The notes under the pieces were generated by a model. The model saw only the letters and a program-made list of their open reading frames with translations. It made no database searches and was not told the origin of the DNA. From the NCBI GenBank assembly GCA_947471745.1, contig CANJKZ010000008.1:2892001-2956000 (forward strand): a stretch of 64,000 nucleotides of DNA, given 5' to 3'. Shown here one piece after another: positions 1-25,300 of this stretch (position 1 is the first letter of the stretch; each line of letters opens with the position of its first letter). Position numbers and translations under genes: made by a program. Source of the DNA: Closterium sp. Naga37s-1. Taxonomy: Eukaryota; Streptophyta; Zygnematophyceae; Desmidiales; Closteriaceae.

Positions 1-438
1 GCGCGGCGGCGAGCGACGGGCAGGCAGGGCGCGCGGCGCGGCGGCGAGCAGCGCGCAGGCAGAGCGCGCGGCGCGGCGGCGAGCAGCGCGCAGACAGGGC
101 GCGCGGCGCGGCGACACGCAGCGCGCGGGCAGGGCAGGGCGCGCAGCAGCAAGCAGCGCGCGGGCAGGGCAGGGCAGGGCGTGCGCGGCAGCGCGACGCA
201 GGGCAGGGCAGGGCGGCGCGACGCTAACAGGGCGGCGCGATTCGTGGGGTAGCTCGGTTCGGTGGGCCCTAAAAAAACGGTCCTAGGCTAGGACCTGCTC
301 TGAAACCATGTCAGAAGTACGAAGAGGAATGAATGAACTAGCAGCAAGGTGGGTACAAGTAGGAAACCCTAATTGGGTTGTACCCCATATGGGCTACCCC
401 ACTACAGCCTACACAATAAGCAGCATATAAGTTTGACA
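1..438 (-). mobile_element. 5' end of a Ty1/copia element (LTR, primer site, GC-rich leader)
   Basis: The LTR is 309-438 (130 bp, TG...CA on its own strand). Beside it, 297-308 is the complement of a methionine-initiator-tRNA primer site (TGGTTTCAGAGC on the element strand). Bases 1-290 are a leader made of short GC-rich direct repeats. The element is on the minus strand and runs off the left edge. Its LTR is nearly identical to the LTR at 57572-57701, so both belong to one family. The host flank starts at 439 with ACAGG. Only this end is visible, so completeness cannot be judged. Confidence 0.85.
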
Positions 439-1700
439 ACAGGTAGAGCGCAGTAAGACTGTTGACGCCGCGATGGTCAGCAACAGACCACGGCACATCG
501 GATGTCGTACCCATCGCAAGTCGAGAGTTGAGATTTCGATTGCGCTCTCGTGTCAAAACTCGAGACTCGATTGATGATCGATGGCCAATCGAGTCAGTAT
601 GCTGTCGTCGGGCGGCTCATTCGGTCCAATCTGGATCGTCGGATCAGTCACTCTCCGCACAAACTGAGACTCTTCAGCGGCGAACTGGCGGCTGCTAAAC
701 GCGATGCATAGGTGCCGGAAAGGCCTAGCTGCGGGTTGTGGACGGGTTCCGTCATACGTGTCGTCATGAAGCCAGTCACCGTCAAGTCCGTCGCCGTCCA
801 TTGAGCAGACGGGCCGACAAAGGACCTTGCGTCCGTCGTCGCGAGCTTTCATCCTTGGTCGGTCGCGGAGAGAGCAGGGTGTGCAGGTACCGTATCTAAA
901 TAATGTCGTGATGAGGGGCTTTGGAATGCAGACAAGGGAGTAAGACAAGGGGGAGGGAGGGAGCTTGAATTCAAGAAACACAAAGCCTAGGCAAAATTCA
1001 CGGTGGCGGGTGGTGGTGGTGAGGTGAATGGTGGTGGATGGTGGGTGGAAAGTGGTGGTGAGTGGTGAGATGTGGTGAGAGTGATGAGATATTGGGAAGG
1101 AGATCGAACTGTTTCTCCGACCAAGGTTTGTTGCCGATGGTTCGGAACTCTTGAAGCACAGGTTCATTCGGTGTGTTGCGTTCCAAAGCGGTAATGTGTG
1201 AGAAACCCAGTTGTAACTGCACATTCCAACAAATCACGAATCGATTCAAGTTCACACATGAGCTCCGTACCGCGTACACCAGTGTTCATCCAAATGATTA
1301 TACCCACTTTAGCAAAATGTTCATTCTGAAGGGCTTCCGTGAGCTGGTCCCGCCTACATTTCAGTAGCGAAGCAACCTTTCCACCCCACCTCGAGCACCA
1401 ACCCACTTCCTTCCACCCCACAACACGCTTCACCTCGCCTGCTCGCACCACGCCTATTGCACTGGCATTCCCAGTAGCTACCCCTGCACTAGTTATTGCT
1501 CCTACCGCAGCCTGTCACATTGAAGAAACCCCATTAAATCGTTGCGTATCAGTCAAGTCTGAGCGTAGTCCACACGTCAGAGTCCCTTCGCGTGCGTCGC
1601 GACGGAGTCCGCTTGCGGGGATAGCCATGACGGCTCAAGCGAGTCGCAAGCCGCGCTCGTGTCTGAGAGCGACTGGAAGGTTGATTTTCCATGTCTCAGA
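439..1700 (+). other. Upstream region of the secreted-protein gene; part of an inverted segmental duplication
   Basis: No convincing gene is seen here. Much of 830-1500 is homologous, in reverse orientation, to 20170-21730. Shared landmarks are the region of 1160-1200 with 20500-20540, the region of 1380-1450 with 20200-20270, and 830-960 with 21590-21720. The 815-bp element at 20626-21440 is absent here, so this copy shows the empty site. A GGTGGT-rich stretch lies at 1010-1080. Confidence 0.6.
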
Positions 1701-1719
1701 CTCAGAGAGTGCCAAGGCC

Positions 1720-1726
1720 TATAAAT
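1720..1726 (+). promoter_or_regulatory. TATA box of the first secreted-protein gene
   Basis: TATAAAT lies about 230 bp before the ATG. The same TATA within a conserved block (AGGCC then TATA, then GCTCAGC-like downstream bases) precedes both paralogues, at 19918-19924 and 38881-38887 on the minus strand. This three-way conservation supports a real core promoter and implies a 5' leader of about 200 nt. Confidence 0.7.
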
Positions 1727-1958
1727 CAGATGCTCAGCTCGACATAGTTATCACATCTTCCATATTCTCTCCCTCCATTCTCCTTCCTTTTCGTATTAGA
1801 GTCGTTCGTGCATACCGATCACGGCTCTGCTAACAGCATCATTTTTCGACTGTGCTTCGCTCCTGAAACCATCGCATTCGCGTGCAAGCTCACCTTGTCA
1901 TTGCCGCTACTTTTCTTACAAGCTTTTCACCGAGATCTGAGCATCTGAGAAGTTTTTC

Positions 1959-2513
1959 ATGGCTGCTACTTCTAGTTGCACCGCGCGGCTCCACTCAGGC
2001 CGCAACCTGCTTCCCCTTCCTCTCGCCTTCCTGCTGCTCCTCGCCGTCACCAGCGCCAGCGCCGCGCGGCCCGTCCTTCACGCATCCCCCTCCGCCACGC
2101 GCGGCGTCGCCCGCCGTGCGCTCGCCCACGCGGACTCCGCCGTGTCCCCGCAGAGGGTGGAGCGCCGAAAACTCTTCAGCTGGGACGGCGTGACCGTGGA
2201 TCAGATCAAAGCCGGCAGCCTGGGCACGATCGACGGTCCGAATGACGACGAGGTGACGACGAAGATCGTGGATCTATTTATGAACGCGGGGTACAACGTG
2301 ATGGTCATTCAGAGCGACCACTCCGTGCAGGGCGACCCGGAATCCGTGCAGGTGGAGGTGTGGCACTTCTGGGATAACTCCGAGTTCACCGTCTACTTCA
2401 AGCAGGGCGCGTTCTCCGTGGAGAATCTTGGCAATGGCGGGTTCGAGAACTGGGCGTTCGGAGGCGTGTGGGAGCGGTACGGCGCGGATGAGAAGGTTGT
2501 CGTGTTCTCTTGA
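1959..2513 (+). CDS. Small secreted protein, family of three (copy 1)
   Basis: A single-exon gene of 184 residues. Residues 1-36 form a signal peptide (basic start, Leu/Ala core ending in ALA-like SASAARP). A variable basic linker containing VERRKLF follows at about residues 66-72, a plausible processing site. The C-terminal ~115 residues start at SWDGVTVDQIKAG and end at EKVVVFS; they are almost identical in the copies at 19149 and 38107. I do not recognise this domain. It is acidic, rich in aromatic residues and has no cysteine, so disulphide-stabilised families are unlikely. Secretion to the wall or extracellular space is inferred from the signal peptide only. The start is the first ATG after the conserved TATA, and all three copies begin MAATS. 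Confidence 0.8.
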   Translation: MAATSSCTARLHSGRNLLPLPLAFLLLLAVTSASAARPVLHASPSATRGVARRALAHADSAVSPQRVERRKLFSWDGVTVDQIKAGSLGTIDGPNDDEVTTKIVDLFMNAGYNVMVIQSDHSVQGDPESVQVEVWHFWDNSEFTVYFKQGAFSVENLGNGGFENWAFGGVWERYGADEKVVVFS

Positions 2514-2820
2514 GTGATATAGTTGGTGCTTTTAGAGCCTGGGGCTCAGATCAGACCTAGTGGATGTTAGGTGTTGAGCTGATGCTGCATCATGGTGTGC
2601 TTGTTGCTCATGAGTCAGGCTGTCTGATGTCCATTTCACTGGTTACCGGTGTGGTGTAGATGGTGCATGAGATTGGTGTTACGGTGAAGTAAGTAATACC
2701 TACCGTACTAAGAATTTCTAACGGGTGCTCCAGAGCTTGACATGGTATCCCACATATGGCTGATAGGAGCTCGCCTCCAAGTCTGTTTTGTTGACATGAT
2801 GTATGAAAGCATACCAGTTC
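2514..2820 (+). other. 3' untranslated region conserved among the three paralogues
   Basis: A block with AGATCAGACC, GTTGAGCTGATGCTGC and CAGGCTGTCTGATG recurs in reverse orientation at 19000-19110 and 37980-38090. The duplicated unit therefore includes the 3' UTR as well as the coding sequence. Confidence 0.6.
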
Positions 2821-2948
2821 CATGCAGCACACAGACAGAAGCATACCAGATTCATGCAGCACACAGACAGAAGCATACCAGATTCATGCAGCACACAGAC
2901 AGAAGCATACCAGATTCATGCAGCACACAGACAGAAGCATGCCTCTGA
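2821..2948. repeat. 32-bp minisatellite, 4 copies
   Basis: The unit begins CATGCAGCACACAGACAGAA and restarts at 2821, 2853, 2885 and 2917. It lies between the secreted-protein gene and the 3' end of NDUFAF7. Open frames across it are by-products of the repeat. Confidence 0.95.
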
Positions 2949-3164
2949 GGCAGCCTGGCACAAAGTCACACCAAACCAACACGCCAAGAGCATCCTCAAC
3001 AGCCGCATGCGATTTCAGTGCCTCGGCTTGCCGGAAAGCAACCCCACCGGATTCTCTCACTCTGCATGCAAGGATAGGTACTGGTACATACATGTCCGCA
3101 AGGAGTGAGCAGTTTGTGCAATAAACACGCTGTGTGACTGTACCATAAGGCAGAACACACAAGG

Positions 3165-9111
<5,947 letters not shown>

Positions 9112-9798
9112 CTCTCTCCAGGAACACGAATTGCTGCAGGCGAGTATTCAGCCGCGGCCCTCTTTGTGCGTATGCCCGCTAGCGTCCATACGCTTTAAAG
9201 CTGCAGTATACATTTGTCAGCCGGGTTTAGGGTTTTTATTGTGTGCCTCACAGCTTTGGGGCAACTTTTCAAATTTCAAAAGTTTTTGAACCCAACATTT
9301 CAAATGTATACTGCAGCTTTAAGCTCGCCTGAGCCTGTCTCATATGCGAGGAATACGCTTGGCCAAGCGTTCATCAGTGTTCTAGCGGCAACGGGTAAAT
9401 TCGCAACGCGATCGCGAATTGGTGTTGCAGCATAGTTGGTAGAGAAATTGGAGGGGTTGGGATGGGTAGAGAGGGTGAGATTTAGTGCGGTTAGGGGGAG
9501 TAAAGGAGCTGGAAAAAAATTACGAGTTAACATTAAAAGCTCTTCACCACACACCAGAGCCAACAACCGATGCATTCTCCTTCGACTTTCCCCGACTCCC
9601 TTGTTTGTGGTATTTGGGGTGCTTCCGAAGCTCCGATGTTTAGCTAGGTGCTCTGTGCTCTCTGGTAGTTGCTTTGCTAGGTGCTCCAGTGCGCTGCTGC
9701 TAAACGCGTTGCTCTTTGTCGTTGATCCGCTTACACCCAGCAAGCACGCCGGCGCTCCAAGCCGCCGTGCCGGCGAGCAGCAGCAGCAGCGTGGCGCG
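9112..9798. promoter_or_regulatory. Divergent promoter region between NDUFAF7 and RIO2
   Basis: A 687-bp gap between two housekeeping genes transcribed away from each other. I see no clear TATA box. It contains a 120-bp foldback element at 9199-9318. The remaining sequence has no recognisable gene. Confidence 0.6.
9199..9318. mobile_element. 120-bp MITE with TTAA target duplication (piggyBac-type ends)
   Basis: Terminal inverted repeats AGCTGCAGTATACATTTG at 9199-9216 and its exact complement ending at 9318. TTAA lies on each side (9195-9198 and 9319-9322). A TTAA target and lack of coding capacity fit a piggyBac-mobilised non-autonomous element. It sits in the shared NDUFAF7/RIO2 promoter region. 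Confidence 0.75.
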
Positions 9799-18677
<8,879 letters not shown>

Positions 18678-19148
18678 GAGGAGAAGAGCCTCACCTCAGT
18701 GGACCAATGCGTGTCCGGCAGTGGATACTTGACTGGGTGGCATGCTACTACCGGTACTGTAGTGCACGCAGATGCCGCTTTGCCTGTGTGCACCATGTGA
18801 ATGCAACTGACTTGGAGGTGGCTTCAATGCGCGTTAGGTGGGTGGGAAACAGTGTCAAGATGTGTACAACACGCACCACCCTGTTCAGTGCCTATCTGGT
18901 AGTATGTGTACACTCATATAAAAATACCATCTCTATACAATCATTGGCACCAGAACACCATCCAAGTACCACACCATCTACACCACACTGGAAACCAATG
19001 AAATGAACATCAGACAGCCTGACCTATAAGCAACAAGCGCACCAACAAGCAGCATCAGCTCAACACCTGGTCACATCCGCTATGTCTGATCTGATCTGAC
19101 CCCCAAGCTCTGCGAACACCAGTACCGGTACCGTAACTAAATCAGGAT
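18678..19148. other. Convergent intergenic region
   Basis: The space between the 3' ends of RIO2 and the second secreted-protein gene. The part from about 18960 carries the 3' UTR block shared by all three secreted-protein copies. Nothing else is recognised. Confidence 0.6.
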
Positions 19149-19703
19149 TCAGGAGAACACGACAACCTTCTCATCGGCGCCGTACCGCTGCCACACGCCT
19201 CCGAACGCCCAGTTCTCGAACCCGCCATTGCCAAGATTCTCCACGGAGAAGGCGCCCTGCTTGAAGTAGACGGTGAACTCGGAGTTATCCCAGAAGTGCC
19301 ACACCTCCACCTGCACGGATTCCGGGTCGCCCTGCACGGAGTGGTCGCTCTGAATGACCATCACGTTGTACCCCGCGTTCATGAATAGATCCACGATCCT
19401 CGTCGTCACCTCGTCGTCATTCGGACCGTCGATCGTGCCCAGGCTGCCGGCTTTGATCTGATCGACGGTCACGCCGTCCCAGCTGAACAGCTTCCGCCGC
19501 TCCACCCTCTGCGGGGACATGGCGGAATTCGCGTGGGCGAGCGCGCGGCGGGCGACGCCGCGCGTGGCGGAGGGGGATGCGTGAAGGACGGGCCGCGCGG
19601 CGCTGGCGCTGGTGACGGCGAGGAGCAGCAGGAAGGCGAGAGGAAGGGGAAGCAGCTTGCGGCTTGCGTGGAGCCGCGCGTTGCTACTAGAAGTAGCAGC
19701 CAT
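19149..19703 (-). CDS. Small secreted protein, copy 2
   Basis: 184 residues, single exon, opposite in orientation to copy 1. The mature domain differs from copy 1 at only a couple of positions (R for K before IVDLF, Q for E after GVW). Most changes are in the signal peptide and linker. Promoter (TATA at 19918-19924) and 3' UTR are conserved. Function is unknown and the signal peptide suggests secretion. The contrast between a nearly fixed domain and a freer N-terminus suggests purifying selection or gene conversion. Confidence 0.8.
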   Translation of the reverse strand: MAATSSSNARLHASRKLLPLPLAFLLLLAVTSASAARPVLHASPSATRGVARRALAHANSAMSPQRVERRKLFSWDGVTVDQIKAGSLGTIDGPNDDEVTTRIVDLFMNAGYNVMVIQSDHSVQGDPESVQVEVWHFWDNSEFTVYFKQGAFSVENLGNGGFENWAFGGVWQRYGADEKVVVFS

Positions 19704-19917
19704 AGTAGCGACTTGTTAGGTAGATGCCCAGATCTCAGTAAAAAGCCTTTACGAAAGATAGCACAGTCGAATGCGATGGTTTCAGGAGCGAAGCACAGTC
19801 GAGAAATGATGCTGTGAGCAGAGCCGTGGTCGGTATGCACAAACGACTTTGATACGATAAGGAGAATGGAGGGAGCGAGTATGAAAGCTGTGATACTTTG
19901 TCGATGCTGAGCGTCTA

Positions 19918-19924
19918 CTTTATA
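19918..19924 (-). promoter_or_regulatory. TATA box of secreted-protein copy 2
   Basis: TATAAAG on the minus strand, about 215 bp upstream of the ATG, in the same sequence block as in copies 1 and 3. Confidence 0.7.
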
Positions 19925-20149
19925 GGCCTCTACACTCTCTGAGTCCGAGACATGGAGAATCAACCTTCCAGTCGCACTCAGACAAGAGCGCGGCTTGCGA
20001 CTCGCTTGAGCCGTCATGCCCATCCCCGCAAGCAGACTCCGTCACGACTCACGCGAAGGGACTCTGACGTGTGGACTACGCTCGGGCGTGACTGATACGC
20101 GAAGATTTAATGGGGTATCTTCAGTCCCACAATCTGCGGTTGGGGCAAT

Positions 20150-22058
20150 AACTAGGGAAGTAGTAGCAAATGGGAATGGTTAGTAGTGCAAGAGGTCTGA
20201 TGCGAGCAGGTGAGGTGAAGCGTGTCGCGGGGTGGAAGAGTGGTTGGTGCTGGTGGTGGGGTGGAGTGGAAGGTCGCTTTGCTACACACGCGAACTACCT
20301 TCGCTCGGTCGTTGCTGTGTCCCTTGCTAGTTCCATCGCTCGTCCGCCCTTCGGCGAGAGCGATCCTGGGCGGGTTTTTTCGCCCGGACCTCTTCGCATA
20401 AATCCGAGAGTTCGTGACTGTGTTCAAGTATGGCACGGTAACCAGCGACCCATGGTAATACGCCAACAATGATCAGAAATGTGAATGCCGATTTGTGTGA
20501 AGAAATTACCGCTTTGGAACGCAACACACCGAACGAGCCTATGCTTCACGAGCTCCAAACCGTCAGCATTCAGCAATTCTTCTTGGTTGGAGAAACAGTT
20601 CAGCCCATCAAGTTCCAACTATTTCGAGAGAATTGCTCCAGAACCCTGTTTGGTGATTCGGTCTTGCCCACGTGGCCTCGAATTGCTCGCTTGGCCATAC
20701 AATTCAGTGATAATTGCTCGAGTGGCAACGCCAGGGGATTTCCCCACCTTTGTTTTCCCCGGCACATTACCCTACCAGGAATTCAGCCCCGAAATTCCTC
20801 TCACGTGCTCGTCTCATCCCGCGGAAGCGGGATGTAATATTCCCCACCCGAAAAAATTGCCAGGGTGGCGGGCGCGAACGTGGCCCACTCACTGTACAAC
20901 AAACCGACAAATAATCACGACCAACAGTAGATGCGCACTCAGTTTCGGCCAAATGCGCGACCAATGAGCGCTCGGTCAAACAAATTTGTAACCAATAAGC
21001 GCTTGAGCATATAAATCTGCGATCATAAACTTTAATTGACGAGCATCAAACCGCAACAGCCCTAACGACCGCGCATGATTCGTCAAATGAAACTCAAATG
21101 TTGGCATTGCGCGTCCAATCAGATGCCATCATTAAGGATTGCGACCATATTTGACCGCGCAAATGAAACTCAAATTACTATATGATCTCGCCAATATTAC
21201 ACACGAGCAAATGACCGGTCATATGCACTACCGCCCTTGACTAGTAATATACACACGTTCGTTTCGGGAGTTTCGGGGCTAATTTCCTGGTAGGGTAAAG
21301 TGCCGGGGAAAAATAAAGGTGGGGAAATCCCCTGGCGTGGCCACTCGAGCAATTATCACTGAATTGGATGGCCACGCGAGCAATTCGAGGCCACGTGGGC
21401 AAGACCGAATCACCAAACAAAGTTCTGGAGCAATTCTCTCACCTATTTCGTTCCCAACATAGCTTTACTTCCCCTCATCACCCCCACTCACCACTCACCA
21501 ATTTCCACCCACCGTTCACCACCACTCACTACTCACCACTCACCGCACCACCACCCGCCAGCACCATGAATGTTGCCTCAGGTTTGTGCTTCTCCAGGAC
21601 AACAAGCTCCCCCTTGTCGTACTCCCTTGTCCTCATTCCAAAGCCCATCGTCGCTGCATTACAATACATACCTGCACACCCTGCTCTCTTCGTGACCGAC
21701 CAAGGATGAAGGGTCGCGAAGAGCGAATTCGGGACTTTCGTGGTCTGCTGCTGTACCATCGCTCAGTGCGTCAACCTGTGTGGCGGTTCTGGCCGACGAC
21801 TGTGTTACTGCGCCCTACCTGTCGCGTAGGCACCCGGACGTACAATAGTACTGTACAGAAGCACCGCTCTCTAGACATGCGGCGAGAGGTCATGGGCGGT
21901 AGGGCGCCCCGATGAGCGTTCCTTCCCTTGCTGCCCACAGCCGATTGGAACCCCCCGTCATTTGGCGGTCCCGTGGCGCGGTGCAACATGGCTCTGCGCG
22001 TGGCGTTCGTACGCCGCTGGGCTGTACGTGGCGATGCGTCGTTGCGCGTTCACTGCCT
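20150..22058. other. Upstream arm of the inverted segmental duplication
   Basis: Homologous in reverse orientation to about 560-1500. It is interrupted by the foldback element at 20626-21440. From 21815 to 21955 the sequence also matches 57702-57828 in the same orientation. No intact gene is recognised. Confidence 0.6.
20626..21440. mobile_element. 815-bp foldback DNA transposon, MULE-type non-autonomous
   Basis: The terminal inverted repeats are long (about 155-180 bp). They start GAGAGAATTGCTCCAGAAC and run to the CCCGAAA region; the right arm is the reverse complement with roughly 5% change. Flanks are AACTATTTC (20617-20625) and ACCTATTTC (21441-21449), an 8-of-9 target duplication. Long inverted repeats with a 9-bp target duplication are typical of Mutator-like elements. 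The AT-rich middle codes for nothing. The related segment near 1080-1110 lacks the insertion. Confidence 0.85.
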
Positions 22059-22063
22059 CTTCG

Positions 22064-22199
22064 TGTCAAATTACAATTGTGTCTCTAGTCTACAGTAGGG
22101 TCACTCATTAGTGAGTACAACACTTTAGGGTTAGGTTTCCCCTACTTGTACTCATCTCTTGCCTAGTTCAATCGTTCATTCCTAGTTCTATTCTTGACA
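22064..22199 (+). mobile_element. Solo copia LTR (family X) with CTTCG target duplication
   Basis: 136 bp, TGTCAA...TTGACA, flanked by CTTCG at 22059-22063 and 22200-22204. No internal sequence adjoins it, so it looks like a solo LTR left by recombination. The same LTR at the same host site occurs at 29447-29582. Confidence 0.85.
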
Positions 22200-22358
22200 C
22201 TTCGCGCTTTCAGTCAGCCCTGGCTTTCAAAGCCAACCGTCCTTTGCGGTCGCTTTGCTTCTCATGGCTGGGATTCGTGAAAGCTTCGAGGAACGGATCA
22301 ACAAGTGCCAATTCGAACGCCTCGGAGGTATAAAATCGACCAGATATGCTTTCGGTCG
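22200..22358 (+). promoter_or_regulatory. Duplicated, truncated promoter of the FAS1-like gene
   Basis: Matches 29583-29742, including the TATA (about 22330), and then stops at the copia junction near 22358. No gene follows, so it is an orphan promoter pointing into an antisense copia element. Confidence 0.8.
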
Positions 22359-25300
22359 AATGCACTATGGAAAAGTTGGGTACAAGTATGAAACCCTAAA
22401 CGGGGCTGTACCCCATATTGGCTACCCCACTACAGCCTACACATATAAAACATGCATATACTTGACACACCCCCATAGGCAAAGTGGGGGAGAACTAGGA
22501 GTCACAAGACCAGTCAAGAGAAGCAAAGCAAGCTCAGGGTGGATCACAACGTCACCACACACACTGAGCACAAGCAAAGGGCCACAAGGCCAGTTCACAT
22601 GCAGAGGTATATATGCAACAACGACAGCACAGTGATCTCTACCTAGCAGAGCAAGCATGCAGGTATATATATAGATCACAGTACAGGCAAAGTCTACAGC
22701 AAGTGAGGAAACGTGGGCACAAGGCCTAACAAAGTACAAAAACGCTGATGATCACCAGACAGAAGTGCCTTGGTGAATATATCAGCAGTGTTGGCCCGAG
22801 TGGCCACGTGAGCAAGACGAAGCTGACCACGCTGCTGCAAGCAAGGAAGTAACGCAGAGCGATGTGCTTCGTTCTTTCTCCAGTCTGTGCTCCTCACACA
22901 AGGCAATGGCGGCCTTGTTGTCGACGTACAGCACTGGAGGAGAACGAGGCCGCTCTCCCAAGTCGGTCAGCAGGTAGGTGAGCCAGCGAAGCTCCTGTGC
23001 AGCCATGGCTGTGGCGTAGATCTCAGCCTCACAACTGGAGCCGAGAATTGAAGACGAGCGTGTAGAACGCCAAGAAACAGAGCCGGAGCCAAGGCTGAAG
23101 GTGTAACCCTGTGACGACCGCTGCGTAGCCTGGTCGTCAACCCAAGAAGCGTCCGAGTGCCCAGTGACGACAACGTCGCCTCGTCCTCCAAGCATGAGCT
23201 TCATGCCCGATGTACTGCACAAGTAGCGTAGTACCCTCTTAGCAGCATCCATGTGCACCTTTCGGTGCCGACCAGGAGCCACGTAGCGAGCCAGAAGGCC
23301 AAGAGGGTACGCAAGGTCAGGACGAGTGCAGGTCATCAGGTACATGAGGCAGCCCACAAGCTCTGGGTAAGGACCACTCGGCTCTACGGACTCGTCCGAA
23401 GGTGGAGCTGAGAGCGAGTGACCTGTAGCCTGAGGAGTGGCCTGTGCCGAGGACCAGGTGAAGCCGAAGCGCTGAAGGACCTGCTGCACCATGTGTGACT
23501 GAGTCAGTGTGATGGTGCGGCGTGCTCTGTCCCGGGTGATCCGCAAGCCAAGGTAACTGCGCAGCTCACCCAGGTCTGTGCACGTGTGTCTCTTCTGCAG
23601 CTCCGACTTCACCAGGGCGAGAGCCTCAGTGTCAGCAGTGGCAAAGACCAAGTCGTCGACGTACACGAGGATGTAGAACGGCGGCAGCGAAGTGTCGGTG
23701 CGCAGAAACAGCGACGGGTCAGCAGTCGACGGAGCAAACCCAAGAGCCGCAAGTGTCGTCCTCAGTGTGTCGTGCCACCCACGTGGCGCCTGGCGGAGAC
23801 CGTAGACCGGCCGCCGGAGGCTCCACTGGGTACCAGGAGGGAACGACCCAGTGAAACCAGGCGGACGGCGCAGCCAGATCTCCTTGTGCAGGCTGCCATG
23901 TAAGAAAGCTGTGCTGAAGTCAAGAGAGTGAAGCTCGTAGTCACGCTGAGCGGCAACGTGCAGCAGCACCCGAAGAGTGGTCATCTTCGGGGTGGGGGAG
24001 AAGGTCTGGAAGAAGTCTACTCCCTCTCGCTGACTGAAACCTCGAGCAACGTAACGAGCCTTGAAGACAGGCGGAGAACCTGGCGGCCGCTTCACCCTGA
24101 AAATCCACATGCCATCGACGATGTTCGCCCCAGGAGGGGGAACCTCGTCAACGTAAGTGCCTGTGGACTTCCAGGATGCCATCTCTGCATCCATGGCTGT
24201 CTGCCACTGAGAGGAGTACTCACCCGCGATCGCCTCAGCGTAAGAGCGCGGGGCCGGGATGTCTGGAGCATCCGGGTCTCCCTCAGGGGCAAGCAGCATG
24301 GACACGAGATGAGACGCAGCGGCTGCAAGACACTCAAGGTCCTCGTGCCTGTCCTCAAGGACGTCTGTGCCAAGAGCACACTCACCCCCGACGGACGGAG
24401 GACAGACAGACTCAGACTCAGCAACAAGACTAGCGGCGTAGTCGAGACGACATGCAGCAGCAAAGTCAACAAGCTCAGCGACTAAGGCAGACGCAGCAGC
24501 AGACTCAAACGACGGGTCAGTGACAACTGTGGCTAGCAAACGCGTGACAGTAGGGTGAGCAGCACGAGCGCGGTCAGACTGAGGCTCTTGAACGTCAGGC
24601 AGAGATGACGCAGGAGGGGACGGCAGGGGAACACGCTGCGGAGCAGAGGAAGGACGCAGGGCCATGAGGTGTGTGCCGGGGACAGCCGGCGGACGCTCAC
24701 GAGGAACACGACGACCAGTACGACCAGTGCGGACAGTGCGAACAAGCGAGACAGGACGAGACGCAGGCTCACGACGCTCAACAAGACCGCCTGTCAGCTC
24801 AGTGTAAGGAGAAGGAGCAGGCAGCGGTGAGCCGGGCTGTAACGGAAGACCAGTAGAAGACGGGAGGCTAAGAACCTGGCAAAGCACGGAGCCAGGCGGT
24901 GGCAGAGACGAAGGTGACGGCGGAGCGAAGAACAGTCGCGGCGGTGTAGTGACACCAGCACCAGTAGCTCCAGCACCTCCTGCAGCTCCAGAACCTCCAG
25001 CTCCGGCGCCACCAGCGCCAGCACCTCCAACAGCTCCAGAACCTCCAGCGCCAGCACCCGCAGCAGCTCCAGAACCTCCAGCTCCAGCGCTACCAGCGCC
25101 AGCACCTCCAACAGCTCCAGAACCTCCAGCTCCAGCGCCACCAGCAGTAGCACCCCCAGAGCCGGCAACTCCAGCTCCAGGGCCCCCAACCTCAGAGTCG
25201 ACAGCAGCACCTCCAGGTCCAGCAGGACCTCCAGTCCCAGCAGCTCCAGTACATCCAGTACGAGCACCTCCGGGACCAGCTGCTCCAGGAACTTCAGTAG

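Noticed and set aside
1959-2513. Assigning the secreted 184-residue family to a lectin or expansin-like fold
   Set aside because: No diagnostic motif or cysteine pattern is visible; naming it would be a guess.
9222-9240. Telomere-like GGGTTTAGGG
   Set aside because: A single unit inside a 120-bp MITE; a similar TTTAGGGTTAGG occurs once per family X LTR. No array exists.
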